Program-made: the position numbers and the translations under genes | Shown here: positions 9,691 through 18,639 of the stretch, in pieces | How the letters are laid out: every line of letters begins with the position of its first letter | Position numbering within the stretch: the stretch's first letter is position 1 | The notes under the pieces: model-generated | What the model saw: the letters and a program-made list of their open reading frames with translations, nothing else | What the model was told of the DNA's origin: nothing | Databases searched by the model: none | NCBI GenBank assembly: GCA_946401865.1 | Contig: CAMIVO010000005.1 | Span: 1 to 57,357 of the forward strand | Direction: 5' to 3' | DNA from: an uncultured Clostridia bacterium | GTDB taxonomy: Bacteria > Bacillota > Clostridia > TANB77 > CAG-508 | DNA: 57,357 nt

Positions 9691-10257
9691 GTGTTACCAA
9701 AAGAAATAGAAAGAAAATATACAATAAATTATTTACCAAAAAACATAACAAAAATTATAAGAATCACACAAAAACATATTTATAGAGATCCAATTTGTAG
9801 CATAAGGGTAAGAAAAAGTTTAAATACTGCTACAAATGAAGCTATATATACACACACAATAAAAATTAAAGAAAAAGAAAAAGAAAAATTCTCAACAATC
9901 GAATTAGAAGAAAATATTTCACAAGAACAATATGAAGGTTCAAATCCATTTAAAGGAAGTCAAATAATAGAAAAATACAGATTAATAATTCCACTAGAAA
10001 GTGGTTTAAAAGCAGAAGTAGATATATTTGAAAAAAAATTAAAAGGATTAATAATTGCAGAAGTAGAATTTGAAAGTATTGAACAAGCAGAAAATTTTAA
10101 GATGCCATCATGGTTTGAAAAAGAAGTTCCACATAAAGAATTTTCAAATAGAAAAATTTCAACAAAGACACGTAGAGAGGTTTTAGAATTGATTGGAAAA
10201 AAACAGCTTGCAATTAATGAAAAGATTTTAAAAGAGTTTAGAAAAAGAGTGAAATAA
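9691..10257 (+). CDS. CYTH domain protein (triphosphate-binding tunnel fold)
   Basis: The 188-residue protein opens with PKEIERKY, the EIERK signature of the CYTH superfamily (class IV adenylate cyclases, thiamine triphosphatases and inorganic triphosphatases). Alternating basic and acidic strands (SIRVRKS, HTIKIKEKEK, AEVEFES) are as expected for the tunnel. The start is GTG at 9691 with AAGGGGAG upstream. Inorganic triphosphatase activity is the commonest bacterial role, but the substrate cannot be read from the sequence. It is downstream of obg and ends just before tRNA-Leu on the other strand. Confidence 0.85.
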   Translation: MLPKEIERKYTINYLPKNITKIIRITQKHIYRDPICSIRVRKSLNTATNEAIYTHTIKIKEKEKEKFSTIELEENISQEQYEGSNPFKGSQIIEKYRLIIPLESGLKAEVDIFEKKLKGLIIAEVEFESIEQAENFKMPSWFEKEVPHKEFSNRKISTKTRREVLELIGKKQLAINEKILKEFRKRVK

Positions 10258-10261
10258 ATTT

Positions 10262-10344
10262 TGGTACCGATGGTGGGACTCGAACCCACATGGATAACCG
10301 CATGATTTTGAGTCATGTGCGTCTACCAATTCCGCCACATCGGC
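10262..10344 (-). tRNA. tRNA-Leu (anticodon CAA)
   Basis: The reverse complement folds as a class II tRNA of 83 bases with an encoded CCA end. The acceptor starts GCCGATG and pairs with CATCGGT (one G-U). The anticodon loop CTCAAAA sits between CATGA and TCATG. A short variable arm (CGGTTATCCATG region) and GGTTCGAGTCC T-loop are present. Confidence 0.96.
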
Positions 10345-10427
10345 ATATTTATTTTACAAAAGAAAAAAAATTGTGATTAGATGTAAATAAAATAAATGAG
10401 CTGAATATTAAATTTCAGCTCTTATTT

Positions 10428-10503
<76 letters not shown>

Positions 10504-10568
10504 ATGTGCAACACTCATTATTATAATATGCAAAAATCAAAAAGTCAATACTTTTTAAGCAAAATTTA

Positions 10569-10597
10569 TTGATTTTTTTTAAAAATTATGATACATT
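10569..10597 (+). promoter_or_regulatory. Probable promoter of the mfd unit
   Basis: TTGATT (10569-10574), 17 bases, TACATT (10592-10597), ahead of the small acidic gene and mfd. Confidence 0.5.
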
Positions 10598-10632
10598 ATT
10601 AGTATGAAAAGTATAAAATCAAGGAGATTTAT

Positions 10633-11031
10633 ATGCAAGAGAATAATAATGAAAAAGAAGAAAAACTAACAGATTTAAAAGGAGCTTTAGAAAGCATTAT
10701 AGAAGGAGAAGGCCCAGAACTTTCTCAAGAAGATGCAATTAAAGCATATAAAGGAGAAAATGTAACAAAACATAAAAGAAAAAAGAATTCTACATCAGAT
10801 GATGAAGATGTTGAAGATGATGAACACTTAAAAAGACTTAAACAAGAACTTCTAGCTTCTCTTGAAAAGGTAAATAAACTTGCAAAACAGCTTTTTGGAG
10901 AAAAAGAGTCTTTAAATGTAAAAAAATTAAAAGTTAAAGAAAAATACGAAAAAGCTAAAGAAAATGAACAAGTTATAGACAAAAATATAAAAAAAGAGAA
11001 GGAAGGAATAGAAAGAAGTAGAGAAGAATGA
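10633..11031 (+). CDS. Small acidic coiled-coil protein coupled to mfd
   Basis: A 132-residue unknown protein, very rich in Glu and Lys. There is an acidic patch in the middle (DDEDVEDDEHL), then a long helix likely to form a coiled coil (about 66-130). No enzyme motif is visible. It begins at ATG with AAGGAG at 10620-10625. Its stop overlaps the mfd start as ATGA, so it is translated with mfd. A DNA-repair or transcription-linked accessory role is inference from position only. Confidence 0.7.
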   Translation: MQENNNEKEEKLTDLKGALESIIEGEGPELSQEDAIKAYKGENVTKHKRKKNSTSDDEDVEDDEHLKRLKQELLASLEKVNKLAKQLFGEKESLNVKKLKVKEKYEKAKENEQVIDKNIKKEKEGIERSREE

Positions 11032-14000
11032 ATTTACTGTTAAAAGAATTAGAAAAGTCGCAAAAGTATAGCGATTTTCTGGAACAAATTAAAAATAAAA
11101 AAAGCCCGGTAGAAATATCGGGCTTAACTGACGTATTAAGTGGAGAAATTTTAGTAGATATTTTAGAAAAGTTAAAAAGACCTATTTTTATTGTAACATA
11201 TAATGAAATTCAAGCACAAAAACTATATCAAAATATTAAGTTCCTTACAGATAAAGTTGAATTTTTACCCAAAAAAGAAATAGTAACATATGATTATGTT
11301 GCTGAAAGTAAAGATTTACCTTATGAAAGAATAGATGTTTTTAACAAAATATATCAAAAACAAAAATTAATAGTAATTGCCTCAACAGAAACCATTAAAC
11401 AAAAATTAATTTCAAAAAAATCGCTTTATAAAAATATTTTAAGCTTTAAAATAGGGGACAGGTGTAATTTAGAAGATTTAAAGCAAAAACTTGTTAAATT
11501 GGGCTACCAAAGGTTTGAATTAATAGACGGAAGAGGAGAGTTTAGTGTTAGAGGTGGAATAATAGACATTTCCTTAAATGAAACAACAGGAGTAAGAATT
11601 GAGCTTTGGGGAGATGAAGTTGACTCAATTAGAATTTTTAATATAGTATCTCAAAGGTCAATTGAAAACAAGGAAAATGTAGATATTTATCCTGCTTATG
11701 AATATATTTTAGATAATGATATAGAAAAAGTAGTAAAAAATATTAGAGAAAAAATTTATCCAGAAGTATTAGTTGAAAAAGTTGAAACTGATATAGAAGC
11801 TATTTTAGAAGGAAATTATTTAAGTAAAATAGATAGATATTTTGATTCATTTTACCATGAACAAGAAACAGTTTTGGACTATTTATCTGATGAATTTATT
11901 GTTTTTATAGATGAAAATAGTAAAGTTATCGCAAGAAGTAAAAGTATAGAAGAAGATAACGAAAATGTAATAAAAGCCTTAATTGAAAAGGAAAGAATTG
12001 TACCAGAGAGTTTACAAAATTACTTAAATACTGAAGAAATTGAAACAAAAATACTAAATCGTCAATGTGTTTTTTTAAATAAATTAGATGCACTAGAAAA
12101 AAGCGGAAGAGAAAAATATGACTTTAATGCAAAAGAATTGAACTATTACAAAAGTGGAATAGATTTATTTATAAATGACATAAAAAAATTTATAAAGGAT
12201 AATAAAAATGTTTATATAGTTGTAGATGCAAAAGAAAAGGCAGATAAAATAAAAAATCTTCTTGAAGAAAATGAAATATATTCAATATATCAAGAAAATC
12301 TGAATCAAGCAATTCTTAATAAAAATGCTAACATAACAGTAATTACAACAGGTAAAATAACAGGTGGATTTTTTAGCTATAATTTAAATCAAATTGTTAT
12401 AGAAGCCTCTGAATTAGTTGAAGTACAAAGAAAAGCCAGAAAAAGAAAAAATGAAACTTTTAACAAAAGCGAAAAAGTTGTATTTGCTGACTTAAAAGTG
12501 GGAGATTATGTAGTACATAGAAGATATGGTATAGGAATATATATAGGTGTTAATACTATAAAAGCAGATGGAATAACAAGAGATTATATAAAAATAAAAT
12601 ATCAAGGTGAGGATATTTTATATATTCCAACAAATTCTCTAGATGAAGTAAGAAAATACATTGGTGGAGAAGAAAGTAATTTAAAACTAAATAAATTAGG
12701 TTCAAAAGATTGGGAAAAAACAACTGCAAAAGTAAAAAATAATTTAAGAGCAGTTGCTAAAGATTTAATCGAACTATATGCACGACGTGAAAAATCAAAA
12801 GGACATGCGTTTTCTCCAGATACAGATTGGCAAAGAGAATTTGAAGGAAAATTTCCATATATTGAAACAGATGATCAACTTCGTTGTATAGAAGAAGTAA
12901 AAAAAGATATGGAAGCAGAAAAGCCAATGGATAGATTGCTTTGTGGGGATGTTGGATATGGAAAAACAGAGGTTGCCATTCGAGCAGCATTTAAAGCAGT
13001 TATGGATAGTAAACAAGTTGCATATTTAGCACCTACAACAGTTTTAGCAAAACAGCAATATGAAACTTTTAAAGAAAGAATGAAAGATTTTCCAATTAAG
13101 GTAGAATTATTAAACAGATTTAGAACAGTCAAAGAACAAAATAGAATTATAAAAGAGCTAAAACTTGGAAATGTAGATATAGTTATAGGAACCCATAAAT
13201 TACTTGGAAAAGATGTAGAATTTAAAGATTTAGGATTATTAATAATAGATGAAGAGCATAGATTTGGAGTAAAAGCGAAAGAAAAAATAAAACAATATAA
13301 AACAAATGTAGATGTTTTAACAATGACTGCAACTCCAATACCTAGAACACTACATATGTCTATTGTTGGTGTAAGAGATATGTCAGTAATTTATGAACCA
13401 CCACAAAACAGAAAACCTGTTCAAACTTATGTAGTAGAATATGATGAAGAAATAATTAAAGAAGCAATTATAAAAGAGCTTGAAAGAAATGGTCAAGTAT
13501 TTTATATTTTCAATAATGTAAAAGATATCATGTTAAAAGCTGACAAAATATCTAGACTAGTTCCAGAAGCAAGAGTTGGATTTGCACATGGTCAAATGAC
13601 AGGTAACGAAATTGAAGATATAATGGAAGACTTTGTCGAAGGAAAAATAAATGTATTAGTTTGTACTACAATTTTAGAGTCTGGAATTGATATACCAAAT
13701 GCAAATACAATAATTATAGAAAATGCTGATAGAATGGGACTTGCACAGCTTTACCAAATTAGAGGAAGAGTAGGAAGATCTGATAGACAGGGATATAGTT
13801 ATATAACCTATAGAAAAGATAAAATGCTTGCAGAAACTGCTGATAAAAGATTAAAAGCAATAAAAGAATTCACAGAATTTGGTTCAGGATTTAAAATTGC
13901 AATGAGAGATTTAGAAATAAGAGGTGCAGGAAGTTTAATTGGAGAAATTCAGTCTGGACACTTAGAGGAAGTTGGATATGATACATATACAAGACTTTTA

Positions 14001-14486
14001 AATGAAGTGTTGAAAGAAGAACAAGGAATTAAAGTTGAAGAAGATTTAGAGTGTCAGATAGATTTAAATGTTACTAGTTATATTCCAGATGATTATATAT
14101 CAGATCAAAATCAAAAAATTGAAATCTATCAAGATATTGCTCTTGTTAAAACAGAAGAAGATATTTCAAATGTAGTAGATGAATTAATAGATAGATATGG
14201 AAACATGCCACCTGAAATAGAAAATTTACTAGAAATCTCAAGAATAAAACAACTTGCAAAGAAAAATAATATTATAAAAATTCAAAGCAAGAGAGATGCA
14301 ATAGTATTTACATATGAAAATAATACCTTTGATGATGATTTTATTTCAAATTTAATAAAAAAATATGGAACTCAAATTAGATTTTCTAATGGAATAAAAC
14401 CTATGATTACACTAAAAATAGAGAAAATTGGAGAACAAGCACTTTTAGAAAAAGTAAAAGAATATTTACATATTACAAATATATAA
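11028..14486 (+). CDS. mfd: Transcription-repair coupling factor Mfd
   Basis: A 1152-residue DNA translocase that removes stalled RNA polymerase and recruits UvrA. The UvrB-like N-terminal part (GRGEFSVRGGIIDI) is followed by the polymerase-interacting CarD-like domain (FADLKVGDYVVHRRYGIGIY, about 484-503). The RecG-like motor comes next, with GDVGYGKTEVAIRAA near 640 and DEEHRFG near 742. The QIRGRVGRSDRQGYSY helicase motif VI follows, then a C-terminal TRCF domain. It is full length, starts in the stop of the small acidic gene, and is followed by a palindromic element. Confidence 0.98.
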   Translation: MNLLLKELEKSQKYSDFLEQIKNKKSPVEISGLTDVLSGEILVDILEKLKRPIFIVTYNEIQAQKLYQNIKFLTDKVEFLPKKEIVTYDYVAESKDLPYERIDVFNKIYQKQKLIVIASTETIKQKLISKKSLYKNILSFKIGDRCNLEDLKQKLVKLGYQRFELIDGRGEFSVRGGIIDISLNETTGVRIELWGDEVDSIRIFNIVSQRSIENKENVDIYPAYEYILDNDIEKVVKNIREKIYPEVLVEKVETDIEAILEGNYLSKIDRYFDSFYHEQETVLDYLSDEFIVFIDENSKVIARSKSIEEDNENVIKALIEKERIVPESLQNYLNTEEIETKILNRQCVFLNKLDALEKSGREKYDFNAKELNYYKSGIDLFINDIKKFIKDNKNVYIVVDAKEKADKIKNLLEENEIYSIYQENLNQAILNKNANITVITTGKITGGFFSYNLNQIVIEASELVEVQRKARKRKNETFNKSEKVVFADLKVGDYVVHRRYGIGIYIGVNTIKADGITRDYIKIKYQGEDILYIPTNSLDEVRKYIGGEESNLKLNKLGSKDWEKTTAKVKNNLRAVAKDLIELYARREKSKGHAFSPDTDWQREFEGKFPYIETDDQLRCIEEVKKDMEAEKPMDRLLCGDVGYGKTEVAIRAAFKAVMDSKQVAYLAPTTVLAKQQYETFKERMKDFPIKVELLNRFRTVKEQNRIIKELKLGNVDIVIGTHKLLGKDVEFKDLGLLIIDEEHRFGVKAKEKIKQYKTNVDVLTMTATPIPRTLHMSIVGVRDMSVIYEPPQNRKPVQTYVVEYDEEIIKEAIIKELERNGQVFYIFNNVKDIMLKADKISRLVPEARVGFAHGQMTGNEIEDIMEDFVEGKINVLVCTTILESGIDIPNANTIIIENADRMGLAQLYQIRGRVGRSDRQGYSYITYRKDKMLAETADKRLKAIKEFTEFGSGFKIAMRDLEIRGAGSLIGEIQSGHLEEVGYDTYTRLLNEVLKEEQGIKVEEDLECQIDLNVTSYIPDDYISDQNQKIEIYQDIALVKTEEDISNVVDELIDRYGNMPPEIENLLEISRIKQLAKKNNIIKIQSKRDAIVFTYENNTFDDDFISNLIKKYGTQIRFSNGIKPMITLKIEKIGEQALLEKVKEYLHITNI

Positions 14487-14509
14487 TTATTTTTCAGATG
14501 TTTTATATA

Positions 14510-14695
14510 TTAAGTACACAATAAAAATAATTTATTTTGCTCGGTTTCAGCCAATCAGCGCTAATTTCTAAAGCGATTTTTGGACTCCCTTCCATTGTTG
14601 CTTCGCAAAATGAACTCTTGTCCTAAAATTGCTTAAGAAATTACGCTAGATTGCTTCACATTCGCTTCAATCAATTATTTTTATTGTGTACTTAA
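14510..14695. repeat. Nested palindromic element (type A), after mfd
   Basis: The outer arms (14510-14532 and 14673-14695) are a perfect 23-bp inverted repeat beginning TTAAGTACACAA. Inside, GCGCTAATTTCTAAAGCG-like sequence near 14558 pairs imperfectly with the TCCTAAAATTGC...TTACGCT stretch ending near 14646. The apex is GC-richer. CTCGG lies near the left inner edge and CACATTCG near the right, as in the elements at 20.4 and 48.9 kb. It fills most of the gap between mfd and the response regulator. No ORF is present. Confidence 0.85.
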
Positions 14696-14753
14696 AATAA
14701 AAATTATAAATTGTAATATTGTAATATATTTATAAAAAACTTTTAAAAAAAAC

Positions 14754-14782
14754 TTGTATAAAAAAAATAAATATGATATATT
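14754..14782 (+). promoter_or_regulatory. Probable promoter of the response regulator gene
   Basis: TTGTAT, 17 bases, TATATT, placed 33 bases before the GTG start codon. Confidence 0.5.
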
Positions 14783-14814
14783 ATGGTTAAATAGCAAAAA
14801 AAGGAGGCTTTTTT

Positions 14815-15567
14815 GTGGAGGAAGAATTAGATTACAAAAAAACTATTTTAATAGTTGATGATGAAAAAATGATTTTAAATTTATTAGCACACAACTTAGA
14901 AAAAGAAGGATATAATGTAATTGAAGCAAGTGATGGACTAGAAGCAGTAAATATTGCACAAGAAAAAAAGATAGACCTAATTTTGCTAGATGTAATGCTT
15001 CCAAAATTAGATGGCTTATCTGTATGTAAAAGAATAAAAAACATGATGAACATTCCTATACTTATGGTTACAGCTAAAGATGATGAGTTAGATAAAATAC
15101 TTGGACTAGAACTTGGCGCAGATGATTATATTACAAAGCCATTTAATATAAGAGAACTTTTGGCAAGAGTAAAAGCTAATTTAAGAAAATATGATATTGT
15201 ATCTAATATAGAAAAAGTTCATCAAGACAATCAAAACAAAGAAATAAGCAACATTACAAGAACAAATATAATTACAATTGGAGCATTAACACTTGACTTA
15301 GATAGATTTGAGGCTATGATTAATAATCAAATTGTAGATCTTACATTAAGAGAATTTGAAGTTCTTAGGTTTTTAGCTCAAGAACCTGGTCAAGTAGTTA
15401 CAAGAGAAACATTGCTTGAAAAAGTATGGGGTTATGAGTATTTTGGAGATATAAGAACAGTTGATGTAACAGTTAGACGTATAAGAGAAAAAATCGAAGA
15501 AGATACATCAAATCCAAGAATATTAATAACCAAAAGAGGTGTTGGTTATTATATAGCAAATAACTAA
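14815..15567 (+). CDS. OmpR/PhoB-family response regulator, orphan
   Basis: The 250-residue protein has a receiver domain at about 10-125 (ILIVDDEKM acidic pocket, LLDVMLPKLDG with the phosphoacceptor Asp, MVTAKDD, ADDYITKPF). A winged-helix DNA-binding domain is at about 157-249 (LTLREFEVLRFLA, DIRTVDVTVRRIREKI, RGVGYYI). The linker between them is longer than usual (about 125-155) and polar. The start is GTG with AAAGGAGG upstream. No histidine kinase is adjacent, so its partner is elsewhere. A PhoP- or WalR-like role is possible but cannot be assigned. Confidence 0.93.
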   Translation: MEEELDYKKTILIVDDEKMILNLLAHNLEKEGYNVIEASDGLEAVNIAQEKKIDLILLDVMLPKLDGLSVCKRIKNMMNIPILMVTAKDDELDKILGLELGADDYITKPFNIRELLARVKANLRKYDIVSNIEKVHQDNQNKEISNITRTNIITIGALTLDLDRFEAMINNQIVDLTLREFEVLRFLAQEPGQVVTRETLLEKVWGYEYFGDIRTVDVTVRRIREKIEEDTSNPRILITKRGVGYYIANN

Positions 15568-15573
15568 AATTAA

Positions 15574-15606
15574 GGGCTTAATAAAAAAATTAAGCCTGTT
15601 TTTATA
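15574..15606 (+). terminator. Terminator after the response regulator
   Basis: GGGCTTAAT and ATTAAGCCT form a nine-pair stem with a short A-rich loop, followed by GTTTTT. Confidence 0.8.
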
Positions 15607-15660
15607 CTCTAAGAAAGTCATTGTTGTAAGATGTAATAATGGATAGGAGGAATATATTTT

Positions 15661-16191
15661 ATGATTAAATTTAAAAATAATTCAGGAATTACGTTAATAG
15701 CTCTAGTTATAACAATAATTGTTATATTAATACTTGTGGGAATAACAATAAATGGTGGTAAAGAATTAATAAAAAGATCTAAAATTGAAAGTTTACTTAC
15801 AAATATGATTACTATAAAATCAAATGCAAAAGTATATGCAGAAGAAATTAATGCAGAAGTCTGGGATTTAGGAGATCAGGATAAAGTTAACAAAAGAAAA
15901 GAATTATTTCAAAGTAAATACAAAATGTCAGAGGGAGATAGCAGTATAATCAATAAAGTAGATAATTCTATTAATGACTCAAATGGATGTGAAGTATATA
16001 ATATTACAAGAGAGACATTAAATGAAATGGGATTATCAAGCTTAGCAAATGATAGCGAAGATGGAGAATTTGTTGTTGTATATAATTCAAAAGATTTTAC
16101 AAAATTAGAAATTGTTTATCCATCAGGAGTACCATACGATAATTCAACATATTATACATTAACAGATCTACAAGATAAAATGAGAGAATAG
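15661..16191 (+). CDS. Type IV pilin-like protein (prepilin N terminus)
   Basis: The 176-residue protein begins with a short basic leader, then NSGITLIALVITIIVILILV. This is a prepilin peptidase-like site (after Gly) followed directly by a long hydrophobic helix. At position +5 after the presumed cut it has Ala, not the Glu conserved in major pilins. The C-terminal half (SNAKVYAEEINAEVWDL onward) is soluble and ends in a DLQDKMRE helix. ATAGGAGGAA precedes ATG. No pilus ATPase, PilC or prepilin peptidase is nearby, so it is an isolated pseudopilin-like gene. Confidence 0.75.
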   Translation: MIKFKNNSGITLIALVITIIVILILVGITINGGKELIKRSKIESLLTNMITIKSNAKVYAEEINAEVWDLGDQDKVNKRKELFQSKYKMSEGDSSIINKVDNSINDSNGCEVYNITRETLNEMGLSSLANDSEDGEFVVVYNSKDFTKLEIVYPSGVPYDNSTYYTLTDLQDKMRE

Positions 16192-16222
16192 ATATTTTTT
16201 AACAAAAGGAATAAATATAATA

Positions 16223-16849
16223 ATGAAAGAAAAAGAGGAAGCAAGACTAATTGAACTTAAAAAAATGGATAAAGAATTTTATGATAAAGGGGTAAAATAT
16301 GTTGCAGGAATAGATGAAGCAGGACGTGGACCTTTGGCAGGACCAGTTGTTGTTGCAGCTGTAATTTTACCACAAGACTCTATGATAGAAGGAATAAATG
16401 ATTCCAAAAAAATATCAGAAGCTAAAAGAGAAAAATTATATGAAATAATTACAAAAGAGGCAATAAGTTATGGAGTAGGGATAATTTATCAAGAAGAAAT
16501 CGATGAAATTAATATTTTACAAGCAACAAAAAAAGGACTAACAGAAGCTATAAAGCAAATGAGTATAAAGCCAAATATTATTATGGTAGATGCATTAAGC
16601 GGAATAGATACTTTAGGAATACCATATAAGTCTATTATAAAAGGAGACGCAAAATGCTATTCTATTGCAGCTGCATCAATTGTAGCAAAAGTCACAAGGG
16701 ATAGAATAATGCGTGAATGGGACAAAGTATATCCTGAATACGGATTTGAGTCACATAAAGGTTATGGAACAGCAAAACATATAGCAGCAATTAAAGAGTA
16801 TGGACCTTGTCCAATACATAGAAGAAGTTTTATTACTAAATTTATATAA
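16223..16849 (+). CDS. rnhB: Ribonuclease HII
   Basis: A 208-residue enzyme that cuts RNA in RNA/DNA hybrids and at single ribonucleotides in DNA. YVAGIDEAGRGPLAGP carries Asp31 and Glu32 of the active site. IMVDALSG and the SIIKGDAKCYSIAAASIVAK stretch hold the remaining catalytic residues. The C-terminal SHKGYGTAKH motif is typical. Full length with AAAAGGAA upstream. A long palindromic element follows. Confidence 0.97.
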   Translation: MKEKEEARLIELKKMDKEFYDKGVKYVAGIDEAGRGPLAGPVVVAAVILPQDSMIEGINDSKKISEAKREKLYEIITKEAISYGVGIIYQEEIDEINILQATKKGLTEAIKQMSIKPNIIMVDALSGIDTLGIPYKSIIKGDAKCYSIAAASIVAKVTRDRIMREWDKVYPEYGFESHKGYGTAKHIAAIKEYGPCPIHRRSFITKFI

Positions 16850-16886
16850 AAAATAGAAATTATTAATAATATAAATTAATAATATA

Positions 16887-17059
16887 AACTAATAATATAT
16901 AAAATTTATAAATGACGAATGCGCCGTGGAGTTACTGTATAATTTCTTAAAATTCCGAATGAGGGTGCGACTACTCGGAGAGGCTCATTCGGAATTTTTT
17001 AGAAATTATAAGTAACGTATCAAGCCGAGGAATGAAATAAATTTTATATATTATTAGTT
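16887..17059. repeat. Nested palindromic element (type A, inverted), after rnhB
   Basis: A perfect 22-bp outer inverted repeat (16887-16908 with 17038-17059, beginning AACTAATAATAT) encloses a second one around AATTTCTTAAAATTCCGAAT / ATTCGGAATTTTTTAGAAAT, with a GC-rich apex. Read on the minus strand it shows CCTCGGCTTGATAC near one edge and GCATTCG near the other, the same layout as the elements at 20.4 and 48.9 kb. It fills most of the gap between rnhB and the phosphorylase gene. Confidence 0.82.
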
Positions 17060-17091
17060 AAATATTATTAAAAATTGAGAGGAACTATATT

Positions 17092-18351
17092 ATGAATATA
17101 TTAGATATTATTGCAAACAAAAGAGACAAGAAAGAATTATCAAAAGAAGAAATAGATTTTTTTGTTAAAGGGTATACTAATGGAGAGATAACAGATTATC
17201 AAGCTGCAGCTCTAATAATGGCAATATATATAAATGGAATGAATGATGAAGAATTATTTAATCTTACATTTAGTATGGCAAATTCTGGAGAAGTTTTAGA
17301 TTTATCAGAATTTGGGACAAATGTGGTAGACAAACATTCAACTGGAGGAGTAGGAGATAAGGTTTCAATAGTTTTGCTTCCAATAATCGCTTCATTTGGA
17401 ATACCTGTTGCTAAAATGTCTGGAAGAGGGCTTGGTTTTACAGGAGGAACAATAGATAAATTAGAGGCAATTCCAGGATATAATACAGCTGTAGATATAG
17501 AAAACTTTAAAAATTATGTACATAAAATTGGTATTAGTATAATAGGTCAAACAATGAATTTGGCTCCTGCAGATAAAAAAATATATGCATTAAGAGATAC
17601 AATCAGCTGTGTAGATAATATTCCATTAATTGCTTCAAGTATAATGAGTAAAAAAATAGCAGCTGGAGCAAATAAAATAGTGCTTGAGGTTACATATGGA
17701 AAAGGTGCATTTATGAAAACGTTAGAAGATGCTAAACTTCTTGCACAAAAAATGGAAAGCTTAGGAAAATATGCTGGAAGAGAAGTGAAATCAGTATTTA
17801 CTCCAATGAATGAACCTATTGGATTTGCTGTAGGAAATTCGCTTGAAATAATAGAAGCAATTAACTTTTTAAAAGGAAAAAATATGCCAGAAGATTTAAA
17901 AAGAATAGTGTTAGAAATAGGAAGTCATATGATAAAACTAGCAGGAAGAGGAGATAACATTGAAGAAAATAAGCAAAAAATGTTAGAAAATATAAATAAT
18001 GGATTAGCATTTAACAAATTAAAAGAAATGGTCCAAATTCAAGGAGGAGATATAACTTATCTGGATAATATAGAAAAATTTGAAAAAGCTAAATATATCA
18101 TTGAAGTAAAGAGTGATAAAAATGGTCAAATTAGCGAAATGAATGCAGAGGATATTGGAAAACTTGCCTGTTTTTTAGGAGCTGGAAGGATAAAAAAAGA
18201 AGATAAAATAGATATGTCAGTAGGAATTGTATTAAATAAAAAAGTTAATGATTTTGTAGAGCAAGATGAAACTTTGGCAACCATTTATGCAAATGATGAA
18301 GAAAAATGTAAAACTGCTGTAGAAGAAATAAAAAATATTATTAAGATTTAA
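17092..18351 (+). CDS. pdp: Pyrimidine-nucleoside (thymidine) phosphorylase
   Basis: A 419-residue enzyme of nucleoside salvage, cleaving thymidine or uridine with phosphate to the free base and (deoxy)ribose-1-phosphate. VDKHSTGGVGDKVSI binds phosphate and KMSGRGLGFTGGTIDKLE is the family signature. LRDTISCVDNIPLIASSIMSKK carries the substrate-binding Arg, Ser and Lys. Slightly shorter than the usual 430 or so residues but intact. GAGAGGAAC precedes ATG. No other nucleoside catabolism gene is adjacent. Sequence alone does not separate the deoA and pdp specificities. Confidence 0.92.
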   Translation: MNILDIIANKRDKKELSKEEIDFFVKGYTNGEITDYQAAALIMAIYINGMNDEELFNLTFSMANSGEVLDLSEFGTNVVDKHSTGGVGDKVSIVLLPIIASFGIPVAKMSGRGLGFTGGTIDKLEAIPGYNTAVDIENFKNYVHKIGISIIGQTMNLAPADKKIYALRDTISCVDNIPLIASSIMSKKIAAGANKIVLEVTYGKGAFMKTLEDAKLLAQKMESLGKYAGREVKSVFTPMNEPIGFAVGNSLEIIEAINFLKGKNMPEDLKRIVLEIGSHMIKLAGRGDNIEENKQKMLENINNGLAFNKLKEMVQIQGGDITYLDNIEKFEKAKYIIEVKSDKNGQISEMNAEDIGKLACFLGAGRIKKEDKIDMSVGIVLNKKVNDFVEQDETLATIYANDEEKCKTAVEEIKNIIKI

Positions 18352-18431
18352 TTTGTTGAGACTATAAAAATTGATTATTTATTATAGAATATAATTTATA
18401 GAAAAAGTTATTGCTAGATAATTTTTATATC

Positions 18432-18459
18432 TTGAAAAAATTAAAATAAGTGGTATAAT
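18432..18459 (+). promoter_or_regulatory. Probable promoter of the cdaA unit
   Basis: TTGAAA, 16 bases, TATAAT, 25 bases before the first gene of the unit. Confidence 0.6.
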
Positions 18460-18484
18460 ATTAATTGTAGAAACGGAGGGCAAT

Positions 18485-18616
18485 ATGAAGAATAAGGAAG
18501 AAAAAAATAAAAATAAAAGAAACAAAGGAGAACTTGCAGTTAAAATAATGGCAGGATTTATGGCAATATTAATGCTATTTTCTGTAGCGGTTTCACTAAT
18601 TTATTATTTTATCTAA
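18485..18616 (+). CDS. Small single-span membrane protein upstream of cdaA
   Basis: A 43-residue frame with a strong ribosome binding site (CGGAGGGC at 18475-18482). The N-terminal third is very Lys/Asn-rich (KNKEEKNKNKRNKG). A hydrophobic segment (IMAGFMAILMLFSVAVSLI) follows and reaches the end. It fits a one-pass membrane protein with the basic part inside. It lies between a good promoter and cdaA on the same strand (23-base gap), so it is probably co-transcribed. The layout recalls small DUF4044-type membrane proteins, without certainty. Confidence 0.7.
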   Translation: MKNKEEKNKNKRNKGELAVKIMAGFMAILMLFSVAVSLIYYFI

Positions 18617-18639
18617 TGTGAAAAAATAAAGGAGAACAT

